Positions 10,000 through 19,259 of a stretch of DNA of 64,000 nucleotides are shown here, piece by piece. This DNA is from Pseudalgibacter alginicilyticus (lineage in GTDB: Bacteria; Bacteroidota; Bacteroidia; Flavobacteriales; Flavobacteriaceae). Position numbers and translations under genes: made by a program. Position 1 is the first letter of the stretch, and each line of letters opens with the position of its first letter. Where the stretch lies: the NCBI RefSeq assembly GCF_001310225.1, contig NZ_CP012898.1, forward strand, positions 434,001 to 498,000. Reading direction: 5' to 3'. The notes under the pieces are model-generated. The model had not been told where the DNA came from. It worked only from the letters and a program-made list of their open reading frames with translations, and made no database searches.

Positions 10000-10434
10000 A
10001 ATGTAATAAAGTTATTTATATCAACTATATATTAATAAAGACACAGATAGCGATTAATTGTCACAAAGTGACATTAAACGTTAAAGGCCATAATAGGTTT
10101 TGTAACAAAAACAGTGAGGGAAAAGAATAGGACTTTAAGGTCCTTTTTTGTAATTAAATTTGGGTTCATAATACTTAGATTTTAGTTGGGTACAACAGAA
10201 AAAAATGCATATTTCATCATTTTTTTAATAAAAATGTTAAATCACATTATAAATTCAAACATTTAATTTTTTTTGATGAATTATTTTAAAATGATTTAAA
10301 ATAAAATTTGAAAACAATGATTTTGTGATTCTAATATTTATATTTATTTTATCTTTAAATTAATAAGCAAATTAAATGATTTTCACCGATAAAAACAACA
10401 TTTCATCGATAAAAAATTACATTTAAACGATTGT
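10000..10434. other. Divergent intergenic region between adhesin operon and sixA
   Basis: This 435-base, very A/T-rich gap must contain the promoters of the - strand adhesin operon and of the + strand sixA-ppk-ppx genes. No further gene was found. Its most ordered element is a pair of 15-base near-identical direct repeats at 10381-10415, just upstream of the sixA start. Confidence 0.5.
10381..10415. promoter_or_regulatory. Direct-repeat pair, 20-bp period, upstream of sixA
   Basis: TTTCACCGATAAAAA (10381-10395) and TTTCATCGATAAAAA (10401-10415) differ at one base and are spaced exactly 20 bases start to start, about two helical turns. They end 19 bases before the sixA ATG. This is the geometry of an operator for a dimeric regulator, or of a leader element; the binding protein is unknown. 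Confidence 0.4.
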
Positions 10435-10923
10435 ATGAAAAGAATAATTATAGTTAGACATGCAAAATCTTCATGGAAACATGATGTTATTGATCATGAA
10501 AGACCGTTAAATAATAGAGGGGGAGAAGATGCAAACTTAGTATCTAAGCACCTTAAAGCTTATAATGTTAATCCAGATTTGATTTTATCAAGTGATGCTG
10601 TAAGAGCTAAAACAACGGCTGAAATTTTTATTTCAAACTTAAATTTTACAAAGAAAAAAGTAAATTTAATCCATGATTTATATGATTTTGCAGGACATAA
10701 TCTTTTAAATGTTATAAAAAGCACGGATAATTCTGTTGAAACACTTATGATTTTTGGTCATAATCATGCTCTTACTTTTTTTGCTAATACTTATGGTAGC
10801 AAAACTATTGAAAATGTGCCTACAAGTGGCGTAGTAGTAATTGAATTTGCTATTGATAGTTGGAAAAATTTAGAATCTGGACATACCTCATTTTCAATTT
10901 TTCCTAAAGATTTGAAACATTGA
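10435..10923 (+). CDS. sixA: SixA-like phosphohistidine phosphatase (histidine phosphatase superfamily)
   Basis: 162 residues, the usual SixA length. It has the N-terminal catalytic motif RHAKSSW (phospho-accepting His near residue 8) and the second active-site His in FGHNHALT (about residues 105-112). SixA proteins dephosphorylate phosphohistidine on signalling or PTS proteins; the actual target here is unknown. It is cytoplasmic with no signal peptide. It lies upstream of ppk1 and ppx in the same orientation with a 154-base gap, an arrangement seen in other Bacteroidetes, so an involvement with phosphate or polyphosphate metabolism is a fair inference. Confidence 0.85.
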   Translation: MKRIIIVRHAKSSWKHDVIDHERPLNNRGGEDANLVSKHLKAYNVNPDLILSSDAVRAKTTAEIFISNLNFTKKKVNLIHDLYDFAGHNLLNVIKSTDNSVETLMIFGHNHALTFFANTYGSKTIENVPTSGVVVIEFAIDSWKNLESGHTSFSIFPKDLKH

Positions 10924-11077
10924 TTTGAAATGTATTATAAAATTTATATCAATTATTTATAAGCTCCAATACGTTCCATAAATATTCAATATTATTTTAT
11001 TGATATCAAAGCTTTACAAGGTTTTCTTTTAGGTATAAATAGAATATATTTGTTGTAAATAAAATATACAACAATAT

Positions 11078-13141
11078 ATGGTCACAGTTGAAAAACACGA
11101 TAACAGCTATATAAATAGAGAAGTAAGTTGGTTGCAATTTAATGCCCGGGTTTTACAAGAAGCAGAAGATGAGTCTGTTCCATTAATTGAAAGATTACGA
11201 TTTTTAGGAATTTTCTCAAATAATTTAGACGAATTTTTTAAAGTAAGGTATGCTACTGTTAAGCGGATTGTGGAAGCAGGTAAAGCTGGTAAAAATGAAT
11301 TAGGAGGCATTAAAGCAGCAGAACTACTTGAAATCATTACTCAAATTGTAATTAAACAACAAAGTGAAAGTTTAAAAATTTTAAGTACAATTGAAAAATG
11401 TTTAGAAAAAGAAAACATTTTTATTATAGATGAAACTCAGATAGAAGATTCGCAAAAGAGTTTTCTGAAAAAATATTATATAAAAACAGTCAGTCCTGCA
11501 CTGGTAACAATTATATTAAATGACCAGGTTAAATTACCTAATTTAAAGGATACAGCAGCATATTTAGCTGTTAGAATGGTTATGAAAAATAATGATAGGC
11601 AATTCGCTTTGATTGAAATTCCTAAAAACATCAATAGGTTTGTAGAACTTCCTCATAAAGACAATAAAAGTTACATCATAATGATTGATGATTTACTACG
11701 ATATTGCTTGGATGATATTTTTAATATTTTTGACTATTCTAGTATTTCTGCTCACATGATAAAAATTACTAGAGATGGAGAATTAGATTTTGAAAGTGAT
11801 TTAAGTAAGAGTTTTATTGATAAAATATCAGATAGTGTAAAACATAGGGAGCTTGGGGATCCTGTTAGGTTTGTTTATGATAAAACCATTCATAATGAAA
11901 CTCTGGAATATCTAATGTCTAAAATGGGTATTGAACCTACTGATAGTATTATTCCAGGTGGGCGTTATCATAACAGACGCGATTATATGAACTTTCCTAG
12001 CTCAGGAAGAAACGATTTGTTGTATAAAAAAATAGAACCATTGACCGTTAATGGTTTAAGTTTAGAAGGGAGCATATTTTCGGCTATAGCAGAAAAAGAT
12101 TATTTGATTTACACCCCATACCATACATTTTCATACATTGTAAAGTTTTTAAGAGAGGCTGCTTTAGACCCAAAAGTTACTACCATTAATATAACAATTT
12201 ATCGTTTAGCAGAGATTTCAGATATTGCAAGTTCTTTAATAAATGCAGCTATAAATGGGAAATCTGTTACCGTTTCCATTGAACTAAGAGCGCGTTTTGA
12301 TGAGCAAGCCAATATTAATTATGCTCAACAAATGGAAGAAGAAGGTATTAATTTAATTTTTGGAGTTCAAGGGCTAAAAGTACATAGTAAAATGTGTGTA
12401 ATTGAGCGCGAAGAAAATAAAAAAATTAAACGATACGGTTTTGTTAGTACAGGTAACTTTAATGAATCAACAGCAAAAATTTATACAGATTATACTTTGC
12501 TAACATCAAATCAAAGTCTGCTAAAAGATTTTATAAAAGTATTTGCTTTTTTCGAAACAAACTATCGAATATATAAATATAAACATTTAATAACTTCTCC
12601 ACATTATACAAAAAAAGCTATATTTAAGCTAATAGATAATGAAATAGCTAATGTTAAAAATGGCAAACCAGGCTATATAAGACTCAAAATGAACAGTATA
12701 TCAAGCTATGTTATGGTTGATAAGCTTTATGAAGCTAGTAAAGCTGGGGTTAAAATTCAGATGATAGTAAGAGGTATTTGTTGTTTAATTCCTGGTGTAA
12801 AAGGGATGAGTGAAAATATTGAAGTTATTAGCGTTATCGATAAATTTTTAGAACATTCTAGAGTGTATATTTTTGGAAATAATAACAATCCAAAAGTATA
12901 CATATCGTCAGCGGATTGGATGACAAGAAATATTGATAATAGAGTTGAAGTAAGTTGCCCGATTTATGATGAATCAATAAAAAAAGAAATTATTGAAACT
13001 TTTAATATTTGCTGGAGAGATAATGTGAAAGCAAGATTGATTGATGATTCAACGTTAAATAAGTATCGAGTTAATGATAATCAAAAAGTAAGATCTCAAG
13101 TAGAAACATATAATTATTATATAAAAAAATTAGAGGAATAG
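11078..13141 (+). CDS. ppk1: Polyphosphate kinase 1
   Basis: 687 residues, the normal PPK1 length. It starts with the typical YINREVSWLQFNARVLQEA and contains the autophosphorylated histidine in GLKVHSKMCVIE (His436, the equivalent of E. coli His435) and the second conserved histidine in LEHSRVYIFGN (His593, E. coli His592). The enzyme reversibly transfers the gamma phosphate of ATP to polyphosphate. It is followed after only 6 bases by an exopolyphosphatase gene, so synthesis and breakdown of polyphosphate are co-transcribed. Confidence 0.97.
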   Translation: MVTVEKHDNSYINREVSWLQFNARVLQEAEDESVPLIERLRFLGIFSNNLDEFFKVRYATVKRIVEAGKAGKNELGGIKAAELLEIITQIVIKQQSESLKILSTIEKCLEKENIFIIDETQIEDSQKSFLKKYYIKTVSPALVTIILNDQVKLPNLKDTAAYLAVRMVMKNNDRQFALIEIPKNINRFVELPHKDNKSYIIMIDDLLRYCLDDIFNIFDYSSISAHMIKITRDGELDFESDLSKSFIDKISDSVKHRELGDPVRFVYDKTIHNETLEYLMSKMGIEPTDSIIPGGRYHNRRDYMNFPSSGRNDLLYKKIEPLTVNGLSLEGSIFSAIAEKDYLIYTPYHTFSYIVKFLREAALDPKVTTINITIYRLAEISDIASSLINAAINGKSVTVSIELRARFDEQANINYAQQMEEEGINLIFGVQGLKVHSKMCVIEREENKKIKRYGFVSTGNFNESTAKIYTDYTLLTSNQSLLKDFIKVFAFFETNYRIYKYKHLITSPHYTKKAIFKLIDNEIANVKNGKPGYIRLKMNSISSYVMVDKLYEASKAGVKIQMIVRGICCLIPGVKGMSENIEVISVIDKFLEHSRVYIFGNNNNPKVYISSADWMTRNIDNRVEVSCPIYDESIKKEIIETFNICWRDNVKARLIDDSTLNKYRVNDNQKVRSQVETYNYYIKKLEE

Positions 13142-13147
13142 GATAAT

Positions 13148-14053
13148 ATGCTATCAATAAAAAAATATGCAGCCATCGATATTGGTTCAAATGCGGTAAG
13201 ACTTTTAATTTCGAATATTATTGAGCAAAAAGGAAAACCTGTTCAGTTTAAAAAAAACTCGTTAGTTCGTGTCCCCATTCGTTTGGGAGCCGATGTTTTT
13301 ATTAAAAATAAAATTTCAAAAGAAAACACGCAACGTATGTTAGATACAATGTTAGCTTTTAAGTTAATAATGAAATCGCATAAAGTTGTAAAATATAAAG
13401 CTTGTGCTACTTCGGCAATGAGAGAATCTGAAAATGGTAAAAAAGTAGTTGATTTAGTTTTAAAACAAGCGGGTATAAGTATTGATATTATTGGAGGAGA
13501 AGAAGAAGCTGCCATAATTGCTGCAACAGATTTAAATAAATATATAGATAATAGTAAAACTTACTTATATGTTGATGTGGGAGGTGGAAGTACAGAGTTT
13601 ACTGTTATTCATCAAGGCAATCAAATAACATCAAAATCTTTTAAAATAGGGACTGTTAGGCTGCTTAATGACATGGTGAAAAAAGAAGCCTGGATAGAAT
13701 TAGAAAATTGGATAAGAAGTAATGTAAAAACCTACGATAAAATAGACGTTATCGGTTCGGGTGGAAATATTAACAAAATATTCAAAGTTTCTGGTAAAGC
13801 TATGGGAAAACCATTGTCATATTTTTATATGACTTCTTATTTTAATACGCTTCAAACCTATTCATATGAAGAGCGTATTACAGAGTTGGACTTAAACCAA
13901 GATAGAGCAGATGTTATCATCCCTGCTATGCGTATTTATCTGTCTGCTATGAAATGGAGTGGAGCAAAAAACATTTATGTTCCTAAAATTGGATTGGCAG
14001 ATGGTATTATTAAAAGTATCTATTACGATACGGTTTCTAGCAATACACAGTAA
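13148..14053 (+). CDS. ppx: Exopolyphosphatase (Ppx/GppA family)
   Basis: 301 residues, matching the short two-domain Ppx/GppA proteins of Bacteroidetes. Actin-like ATPase-fold signatures are present: AIDIGSNAVRLLI (about 8-20), GGEEEA (about 116-121) and the phosphate-binding VDVGGGSTEF (about 139-148). It removes terminal phosphate from polyphosphate, or possibly from pppGpp. Its start is 6 bases after the ppk1 stop, so the two are an operon. Confidence 0.93.
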   Translation: MLSIKKYAAIDIGSNAVRLLISNIIEQKGKPVQFKKNSLVRVPIRLGADVFIKNKISKENTQRMLDTMLAFKLIMKSHKVVKYKACATSAMRESENGKKVVDLVLKQAGISIDIIGGEEEAAIIAATDLNKYIDNSKTYLYVDVGGGSTEFTVIHQGNQITSKSFKIGTVRLLNDMVKKEAWIELENWIRSNVKTYDKIDVIGSGGNINKIFKVSGKAMGKPLSYFYMTSYFNTLQTYSYEERITELDLNQDRADVIIPAMRIYLSAMKWSGAKNIYVPKIGLADGIIKSIYYDTVSSNTQ

Positions 14054-14202
14054 AATTTTGCACTTTGCCTTTAAAATAATTGTTATTTAATTTTATAAGA
14101 TATCTTCGTTTTATAGAGTTTAATTAACCCAAACCTATTCATTGTTTATTAAGATTTTCAACTGATTATCTGAAAAGCAAAGACTTATTTAAAACAAAAC
14201 TT

Positions 14203-14730
14203 ATGAAAAACACGTTACTTTTAGTTGGGCTTCTATTGCTATCTATTCAAGTATTTTCACAAGGCGCAAAATATGGAGTACGAGGTGGTTATAATATTTC
14301 TAACCTTGATTATGATGGTGTGCCTGTGGCTAATAATAAACACAGAAATAGTGTGTATGTTGGCTTTTTAGCAGATTTCAGTTTCTCAAAAAGTGTTTCG
14401 ATACAACCTGAAATTCAATTTTCTGCAGAAGGAGCAAAAGACGAACCTGTACAATTAGATTATTTACAAGCCCCCATTTTATTAAAATTTAAACTGAGTG
14501 AAAAAATATATTTTGGAGCAGGGCCACAAGTTGGTTTAAAAGTTCATAAAACAGATGATGGCATAAAAAATATGGCATATTCTGGAGTTGGTTCTATTGA
14601 ATACAAACTTAATTATGCCTTGTTTGTAGATGCGAGATACACCTATGGTTTCTCTAATGTTTTTGATGACTACTTGGGGCTATCTGCTAAAAACACAAAT
14701 ATTCAAATAGGAATTGGTTATAAGTTTTAA
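14203..14730 (+). CDS. Outer-membrane beta-barrel protein (PorT-like / OMP_b-brl_2 type)
   Basis: 175 residues. A signal peptide ending VFSQG is followed by alternating amphipathic strands typical of small 8-strand barrels (KYGVRGGYNISNL, FLADFSFSKSVSIQPEIQFS, YFGAGPQVGLKV) and a terminal aromatic residue (IGIGYKF). It belongs to the porin-family outer-membrane proteins so common in flavobacteria; specific cargo unknown. Its stop overlaps by four bases the stop of the convergent miaE gene (shared TTAA). Confidence 0.85.
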   Translation: MKNTLLLVGLLLLSIQVFSQGAKYGVRGGYNISNLDYDGVPVANNKHRNSVYVGFLADFSFSKSVSIQPEIQFSAEGAKDEPVQLDYLQAPILLKFKLSEKIYFGAGPQVGLKVHKTDDGIKNMAYSGVGSIEYKLNYALFVDARYTYGFSNVFDDYLGLSAKNTNIQIGIGYKF

Positions 14731-15308
14731 CCATGTATAGCCTCTGAAGTCCCTAACTTACTTATAATTTCAGCTTCATAATCAAGAAGTTGCTGCCATT
14801 TGGTATCTACTTCTTTTTTATTACCATATTGTCTGGCAAACTTTAAAAACATGGTGTAATGATTGGCTTCACTCACCATTAAGTTTTTATAAAAAACAGC
14901 TAATTCTTGATCTTCTAATTCTTCAGAGAGTAATCTAAAACGCTCGCAACTCCTAGCTTCAATTAAAGCAGCATAAAGCAAACGATGTACTAATTGAGTG
15001 GTTCTACTTCCGCCTTTTGGGAAAAACTTAACGAGTTGTAGTACATAATCATCACGTCTATCTCTGCCTAAAGTCCAGCCTCGTTCAATAATTTTGTCAT
15101 GAACCATTTTAAAATGGCTAATTTCTTCTTTTACCAAAGCTACCATTTCCTGTACCAAATCAGTATATTCAGGAAAACTTACGATTAAAGAAATAGCAGT
15201 ACTAGTTGCTTTTTGTTCACAAAAAGCATGATCAGTTAAAATTTCTTCAATGTTTTTTTCTACTATGTTTACCCAGCGTGGATCGGTGGGAAGTTTGAGT
15301 CCTAACAT
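14727..15308 (-). CDS. miaE: tRNA-(ms2io6A)-hydroxylase MiaE
   Basis: 193 residues of ferritin-like four-helix di-iron fold. Iron ligands are visible in HAFCEQKAT, EEISHFKMVHD, EARSCERFRLL and SEANHYTMFLKFA (E and ExxH patterns). MiaE uses O2 to hydroxylate the isopentenyl side chain of 2-methylthio-N6-isopentenyladenosine at tRNA position 37. It lies 11 bases downstream of dnaX on the same strand and is probably co-transcribed with it. Start ATG at 15308 gives the usual MLGLKLPTDPRWV beginning. Confidence 0.93.
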   Translation of the reverse strand: MLGLKLPTDPRWVNIVEKNIEEILTDHAFCEQKATSTAISLIVSFPEYTDLVQEMVALVKEEISHFKMVHDKIIERGWTLGRDRRDDYVLQLVKFFPKGGSRTTQLVHRLLYAALIEARSCERFRLLSEELEDQELAVFYKNLMVSEANHYTMFLKFARQYGNKKEVDTKWQQLLDYEAEIISKLGTSEAIHG

Positions 15309-15319
15309 AATTTTAATTT

Positions 15320-17041
15320 TTAAATATCCAAATCAAAGGTTTTTCTGAGGATATCAATATTTGGGTTTTTTTCTTTTAATTTCTGAAATTTTTCAATCGG
15401 TGAATACGCATATTTTTTTTCCATGACTTCATTAACTGTAATGGATAAACTAATGTCATAGTTATTTAGCGATTTCCGTAAATACAGCATTAAATCGTAT
15501 TGTTGGCGTTCTAACTCTATCTTATTCGTTTCGTTGGGATACTCCAAATATAGAGTAGTTCCTTTTACTTTAGGGACATCCATGGAAAGGATTGAAGCCA
15601 AATTATGTTTGCCTTGTTCTACCAAAATATCAGTAAATTTGTGCCAATGAGCTACAAGCTCATCTTCAGTAAAAGCTTCTGTTGGTAAATTTTCTTCATC
15701 AACCACCACATCCATTTGTTTAATAAGATGTTCTTTTTTTGCCTTAATACTGCTTAAAGATAATCCTGATGCACGTTTAGTTTCCTGCTTTAAAATGATT
15801 TTTGGCGGTTTGTTTACTGCAAAATCAGGTGCCTTTGGTTGAGCTGGTTTAGATGTTTCTTCTTTTTTTATTTCAGAAGAATTACTAACTTCTTTCTTAG
15901 GTATCTGAACAGCAATAGGAGTAATGCCCTTCTTTTTAAAGTAGGAAGGTGGAATTATGTAACGTTTGCTATTTTTTTTTTCTCCATCAAAAGTGATAGA
16001 GGCTAATTGCATTAAACATAACTCGATGAGGAGTCGTTGATTTTTACTTGATTTGTATTTGAGGTCGGATTCGTTAGCAAGATGAATGCCTTGTAAAAGA
16101 AATTCTTGCGATGCTTTTTGAGATTGTTCAAGGTATTTCTTTTTAGTATCTTCTCCAACTTCTAATAATTCAATGGTTTGAGGTGTTTTACTAACCAATA
16201 AATCTCTAAAATGAGCTGCTAAACCTGCAATAAAATGATGTCCATCAAAACCTTTTGATAGGGTTTTATTAAACAATATTAAAAGCTCTGGAATTTTGTT
16301 TTCTAAAATCAGATCTGTACTTGTAAAATATGTGTCGTAATCTAAAACATTTAAGTTTTCTGTTACAGCTTGTCTAGTTAAATCTTTACCAGAAAAACTC
16401 ACTACACGGTCAAAAATAGAAAGCGCATCACGCATGGCACCATCTGCTTTTTGGGCAATGATGTGTAAGGCATCATCATCAGCTTGGACACCTTGTTCTT
16501 CTGCTATATATTTTAAGTAAGCTTTTGCGTCTTTTACTGTTATACGTTTAAAATCAAATATCTGGCATCGCGATAAAATAGTTGGTATGATTTTATGCTT
16601 TTCGGTAGTTGCTAATATAAAAATGCAATGCTTTGGAGGTTCTTCTAAAGTTTTTAAAAAGGCATTAAAAGCAGCTGGTGAGAGCATGTGCACCTCATCA
16701 ATAATATACACTTTGTATTTACCAATTTGAGGAGGAATACGCACTTGATCGGTAAGATTTCTAATATCATCTACCGAGTTGTTTGAGGCTGCATCTAATT
16801 CAAAAATATTGAAGGCAAAATCTTCATCTTCTTTTTCAGAGCCATCACTATTAATCATTTTAGCCAAAATACGGGCGCAAGTAGTTTTGCCAACACCACG
16901 AGGTCCTGTAAACAACAAGGCTTGTGCTAAGTGATTGTTTTCAATAGCATTTAATAGAGTATTTGTAATAGCCTGTTGCCCTACTACGTCTTTAAACGTT
17001 TGCGGTCTATACTTCCTGGCTGATACTACAAAGTGTTCCAA
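15320..17041 (-). CDS. dnaX: DNA polymerase III subunit gamma/tau
   Basis: 573 residues. AAA+ clamp-loader ATPase with Walker A GPRGVGKTT (46-54), Walker B IIDEVHMLS, sensor 1 LATTEKHKI and SRC motif (ILSRCQIFDF). The C-terminal tau-like part is charged and Pro/Lys rich. Between Walker A and ELDAASNN, where most bacterial DnaX proteins carry a four-cysteine zinc module, there is only the short segment INSDGSEKEDEDFAF with no cysteine quartet; I recall the same gap in other Flavobacteriia. No obvious slippery A-run frameshift signal was evaluated. Loads the beta clamp at the replication fork. Confidence 0.96.
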   Translation of the reverse strand: MEHFVVSARKYRPQTFKDVVGQQAITNTLLNAIENNHLAQALLFTGPRGVGKTTCARILAKMINSDGSEKEDEDFAFNIFELDAASNNSVDDIRNLTDQVRIPPQIGKYKVYIIDEVHMLSPAAFNAFLKTLEEPPKHCIFILATTEKHKIIPTILSRCQIFDFKRITVKDAKAYLKYIAEEQGVQADDDALHIIAQKADGAMRDALSIFDRVVSFSGKDLTRQAVTENLNVLDYDTYFTSTDLILENKIPELLILFNKTLSKGFDGHHFIAGLAAHFRDLLVSKTPQTIELLEVGEDTKKKYLEQSQKASQEFLLQGIHLANESDLKYKSSKNQRLLIELCLMQLASITFDGEKKNSKRYIIPPSYFKKKGITPIAVQIPKKEVSNSSEIKKEETSKPAQPKAPDFAVNKPPKIILKQETKRASGLSLSSIKAKKEHLIKQMDVVVDEENLPTEAFTEDELVAHWHKFTDILVEQGKHNLASILSMDVPKVKGTTLYLEYPNETNKIELERQQYDLMLYLRKSLNNYDISLSITVNEVMEKKYAYSPIEKFQKLKEKNPNIDILRKTFDLDI

Positions 17042-17069
17042 ATGTATTAATGCTTTTTTTGAATGGTAA

Positions 17070-17077
17070 CAAAGTTA
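17070..17077 (-). promoter_or_regulatory. -7 promoter element for dnaX-miaE
   Basis: Read on the - strand this is TAACTTTG, a perfect match to the Bacteroidetes -7 consensus TAnnTTTG, 29 bases upstream of the dnaX start. A clear -33 TTTG at normal spacing was not seen. Confidence 0.45.
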
Positions 17078-17089
17078 AAAAATCAAATT

Positions 17090-17117
17090 AGAATTCAGAA
17101 TTTAGAATTCAGAATTT
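17090..17117. repeat. Two tandem copies of a 14-base unit (TAGAATTCAGAATT)
   Basis: Two exact tandem 14-base units in the dnaX-ccp intergenic region. Similar GAATTCAGAATT stutters occur between genes in many flavobacterial genomes. No function can be assigned. Confidence 0.8.
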
Positions 17118-17255
17118 AATAGTACTTATTAACAAATCTATATCTGACGTATTGCAAGGGGTTTCAATTTGAAATTTTATTCTAAAAATTTCTCTTTTTA
17201 ATATAAAACTTTTTGAAAAGTGATAAAAGTCACTATTTCAAAAAAATACAAATCA

Positions 17256-17263
17256 TAACTTTG
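17256..17263 (+). promoter_or_regulatory. -7 promoter element for the cytochrome-c peroxidase gene
   Basis: TAACTTTG matches the Bacteroidetes consensus TAnnTTTG exactly and lies 21 bases before the start codon. The -33 region is not obviously TTTG, so confidence is moderate. Confidence 0.5.
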
Positions 17264-17284
17264 GTTTTATTAAAATGAATAGTT

Positions 17285-18298
17285 ATGAAAAAATATGTTT
17301 ACCTGATTTTTTTGCTAATTACTTTTGTGAGTTGTAATCAATCAAACAAGAAAACAGAATATGTTGCTTTACAAAAAAAAGCATCAATGCTATTTGGTAC
17401 GCTTCCAATACAAGCTGATAATCCTGAAAATGAGATTACGGAAGAAAAAGTGGCGTTGGGTCAAAAATTGTATTTTGACAATCGGTTATCTAAGGATAAT
17501 ACACAGAGTTGTAATACATGTCATAATTTAAAAACTTTTGGTGTTGATAATTTAAGTACCTCACCCGGAAATAATGGCGGTTTAGGAACTAGAAATTCCC
17601 CTACTGTTTTAAATGCTGCATTGCACACAGATCAGTTTTGGGATGGTAGAGAACCTGATGTTGAAGCACAAGCTGGTGGGCCCATTCTAAATCCAGTTGA
17701 AATGGCTATGCCAAGTGAAGAAATTGTTGTGGAACGACTTCTGGAAGATGCTGATTATTTAGAAATGTTTGGTTTGGCATTTCCAGCAGACCAAGAGCCT
17801 ATTTCTTATAAAAACATTCAAAAAGCAATTGGTGCTTTTGAACGGAAACTAATTACACCTTCAAGATTTGATGATTTTTTGGCAGGTGATTTAGAGAGTT
17901 TAAATGAAAAGGAATTATATGGCTTACAAATTTTTATGGATAATGGCTGTACTGCTTGCCATTCAGGAAATGCTTTAGGAGGAAATGTACATCAAAAGTT
18001 TGGTTTGTTTGATGATTATTGGCACCATACTAAAAGTGAAAACATAGATAAGGGAAAATTTGAAGTAACCAATAATGAAGGTGACAAATACATATTTAAA
18101 TCGCCATCATTAAGAAATATTGCTAAAACCTACCCTTATTTTCATGATGGAAGTGTTCATGATTTAGAAGATGCAGTCGCTATTATGGGAAAAATTCAAT
18201 TAAATAAAGATTTTACAGCCGAGGAATTAGAAGCTATGGTTGCATTCTTAAATTCCTTAACCGGAGAATTGCCCGAGGAAATAAAAAATGCATTATAA
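17285..18298 (+). CDS. Di-haem cytochrome-c peroxidase (CcpA/MauG family), lipoprotein
   Basis: 337 residues with a lipoprotein signal peptide (MKKYVYLIFLLITFVSC, lipid-modified Cys17). Two c-type haem attachment motifs are present: CNTCH (76-80) and CTACH (222-226), in the usual CCP spacing, with SPSLRNI and YPYFHDGS near the C-terminus. The family reduces H2O2 with electrons from cytochrome c, in the periplasm. As a lipoprotein it is probably held on the membrane. It stands alone, with rnpB directly downstream. Confidence 0.93.
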   Translation: MKKYVYLIFLLITFVSCNQSNKKTEYVALQKKASMLFGTLPIQADNPENEITEEKVALGQKLYFDNRLSKDNTQSCNTCHNLKTFGVDNLSTSPGNNGGLGTRNSPTVLNAALHTDQFWDGREPDVEAQAGGPILNPVEMAMPSEEIVVERLLEDADYLEMFGLAFPADQEPISYKNIQKAIGAFERKLITPSRFDDFLAGDLESLNEKELYGLQIFMDNGCTACHSGNALGGNVHQKFGLFDDYWHHTKSENIDKGKFEVTNNEGDKYIFKSPSLRNIAKTYPYFHDGSVHDLEDAVAIMGKIQLNKDFTAEELEAMVAFLNSLTGELPEEIKNAL

Positions 18299-18364
18299 GA
18301 ATGGTGGTAATCTTCAATTGATTAAATATGTTTAGATTATAGTGTTTGTTTGTTGTAATTTTGC

Positions 18365-18676
18365 AGGCAAGTAAAACGCCTTATCGCTGTTCATACAAAT
18401 GAATGGAGGAAAGTCCGAACACCAAAGTGCAACATAGTGGTTAATGGCCACCAACCGTGAGGTTAGGAAAAGTGCAACAGAAAGTATGTACAGGTAATGC
18501 TGTAGTGAAACCCGGTAAACTCTATGTGGTGCAATGTCATGTATACCAACGTTTGAGGGCTGCACGCTCGATTGTTGGAGGGTAGGCAGCTAAAGTGTAT
18601 GGGCAACCATGCATTCAGATAAATGATAAGGGCTCTTTTAAGAGTACAGAATTCGGCTTATAGATTTACTTAATCA
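18365..18676 (+). ncRNA. rnpB: RNase P RNA (bacterial class A)
   Basis: The conserved 5' P4 region GGAGGAAAGTCCGAACACC is at 18405-18423 and its partner ACAGAATTCGGCTTATAG at 18647-18664. Between them are ACAGAAA, GTGAAACCCGGTAAACTC and AGATAAATGATAAGGG, as expected for class A RNase P RNA. The ends are set by a 7-bp P1 pairing AAGTAAA (18369-18375) / TTTACTT (18665-18671), so they are good to a few bases. The RNA is the catalytic subunit that removes tRNA 5' leaders. It is followed by a terminator. Confidence 0.95.
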
Positions 18677-18680
18677 AACA

Positions 18681-18712
18681 GGCTCTTTGATAACTCAGAG
18701 AGCTTTGTTTTT
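18681..18712 (+). terminator. Rho-independent terminator of rnpB
   Basis: GGCTCTTTG (18681-18689) pairs with CAGAGAGCT (18696-18704) using two G-T wobbles, followed by TTGTTTTTAT. It lies just after the 3' end of rnpB and just inside the 3' end of the convergent rsmD. Confidence 0.7.
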
Positions 18713-19259
18713 ATACGCGTGTGGTGTTTTCAAAAAAACTGAACATATTACCTCCATAACTTTTGGAGTAACTATAGTTGTGTAGATTAGATAAATCAGT
18801 ATGTTTAGAGTGTTCAACAATAAGTAGTCCCGCTTCTAATAACAAATTGTTTTTAAATACTAATTCGGGAATCTTAGCAAATTCCTCAATAGAAAAATTA
18901 TAAGGTGGATCAGCAAAAATAATATTGGCTGGTTGATTTGTTTTTTCTAAATATTTAAAAACATTGCTTTTAACGGTTTGTATAGGCATTTTAAAAGCCT
19001 CTGCTGTTTGATTAATAAACTTGACACACCCAAAGTCTTGGTCTATCGAAGTAATCTGTTCAGTGCCTCTAGATGCAAATTCATAACTTATATTTCCAGT
19101 GCCAGCAAACAGGTCTAGCACAGAAATCTCATCAAAATAAAATTGGTTATTTAAAATATTGAAAAGCGATTCCTTTGCCATATCTGTGGTTGGACGCACT
19201 GGTAAATTTTTTGGAGCTACTATTTTTCTACTTTTATAAATTCCGGATATAATACGCAT
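18711..19259 (-). CDS. rsmD: 16S rRNA (guanine(966)-N(2))-methyltransferase RsmD
   Basis: 182 residues. It has the family N-terminus MRIISGIYKSRKI, the PTTDMAKESLFNIL motif, the SAM-binding VLDLFAGTGNISYE and the catalytic ADPPYNF. It methylates G966 of 16S rRNA during small-subunit assembly. The start overlaps the stop of the upstream DUF3822 gene by one base (TAATG), indicating translational coupling. Confidence 0.95.
   Translation of the reverse strand: MRIISGIYKSRKIVAPKNLPVRPTTDMAKESLFNILNNQFYFDEISVLDLFAGTGNISYEFASRGTEQITSIDQDFGCVKFINQTAEAFKMPIQTVKSNVFKYLEKTNQPANIIFADPPYNFSIEEFAKIPELVFKNNLLLEAGLLIVEHSKHTDLSNLHNYSYSKSYGGNMFSFFENTTRV

Noticed and set aside
16527-16551. TTTTGCGTCTTTTA in dnaX, like the SigZ -35 box
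   Set aside because: No CGTCTRTA at 19-20 bases on; it is inside the dnaX coding sequence and in codon context.
18332-18565. 77-residue frame on the - strand
   Set aside because: Lies over the RNase P RNA gene, whose conserved sequence explains the region.
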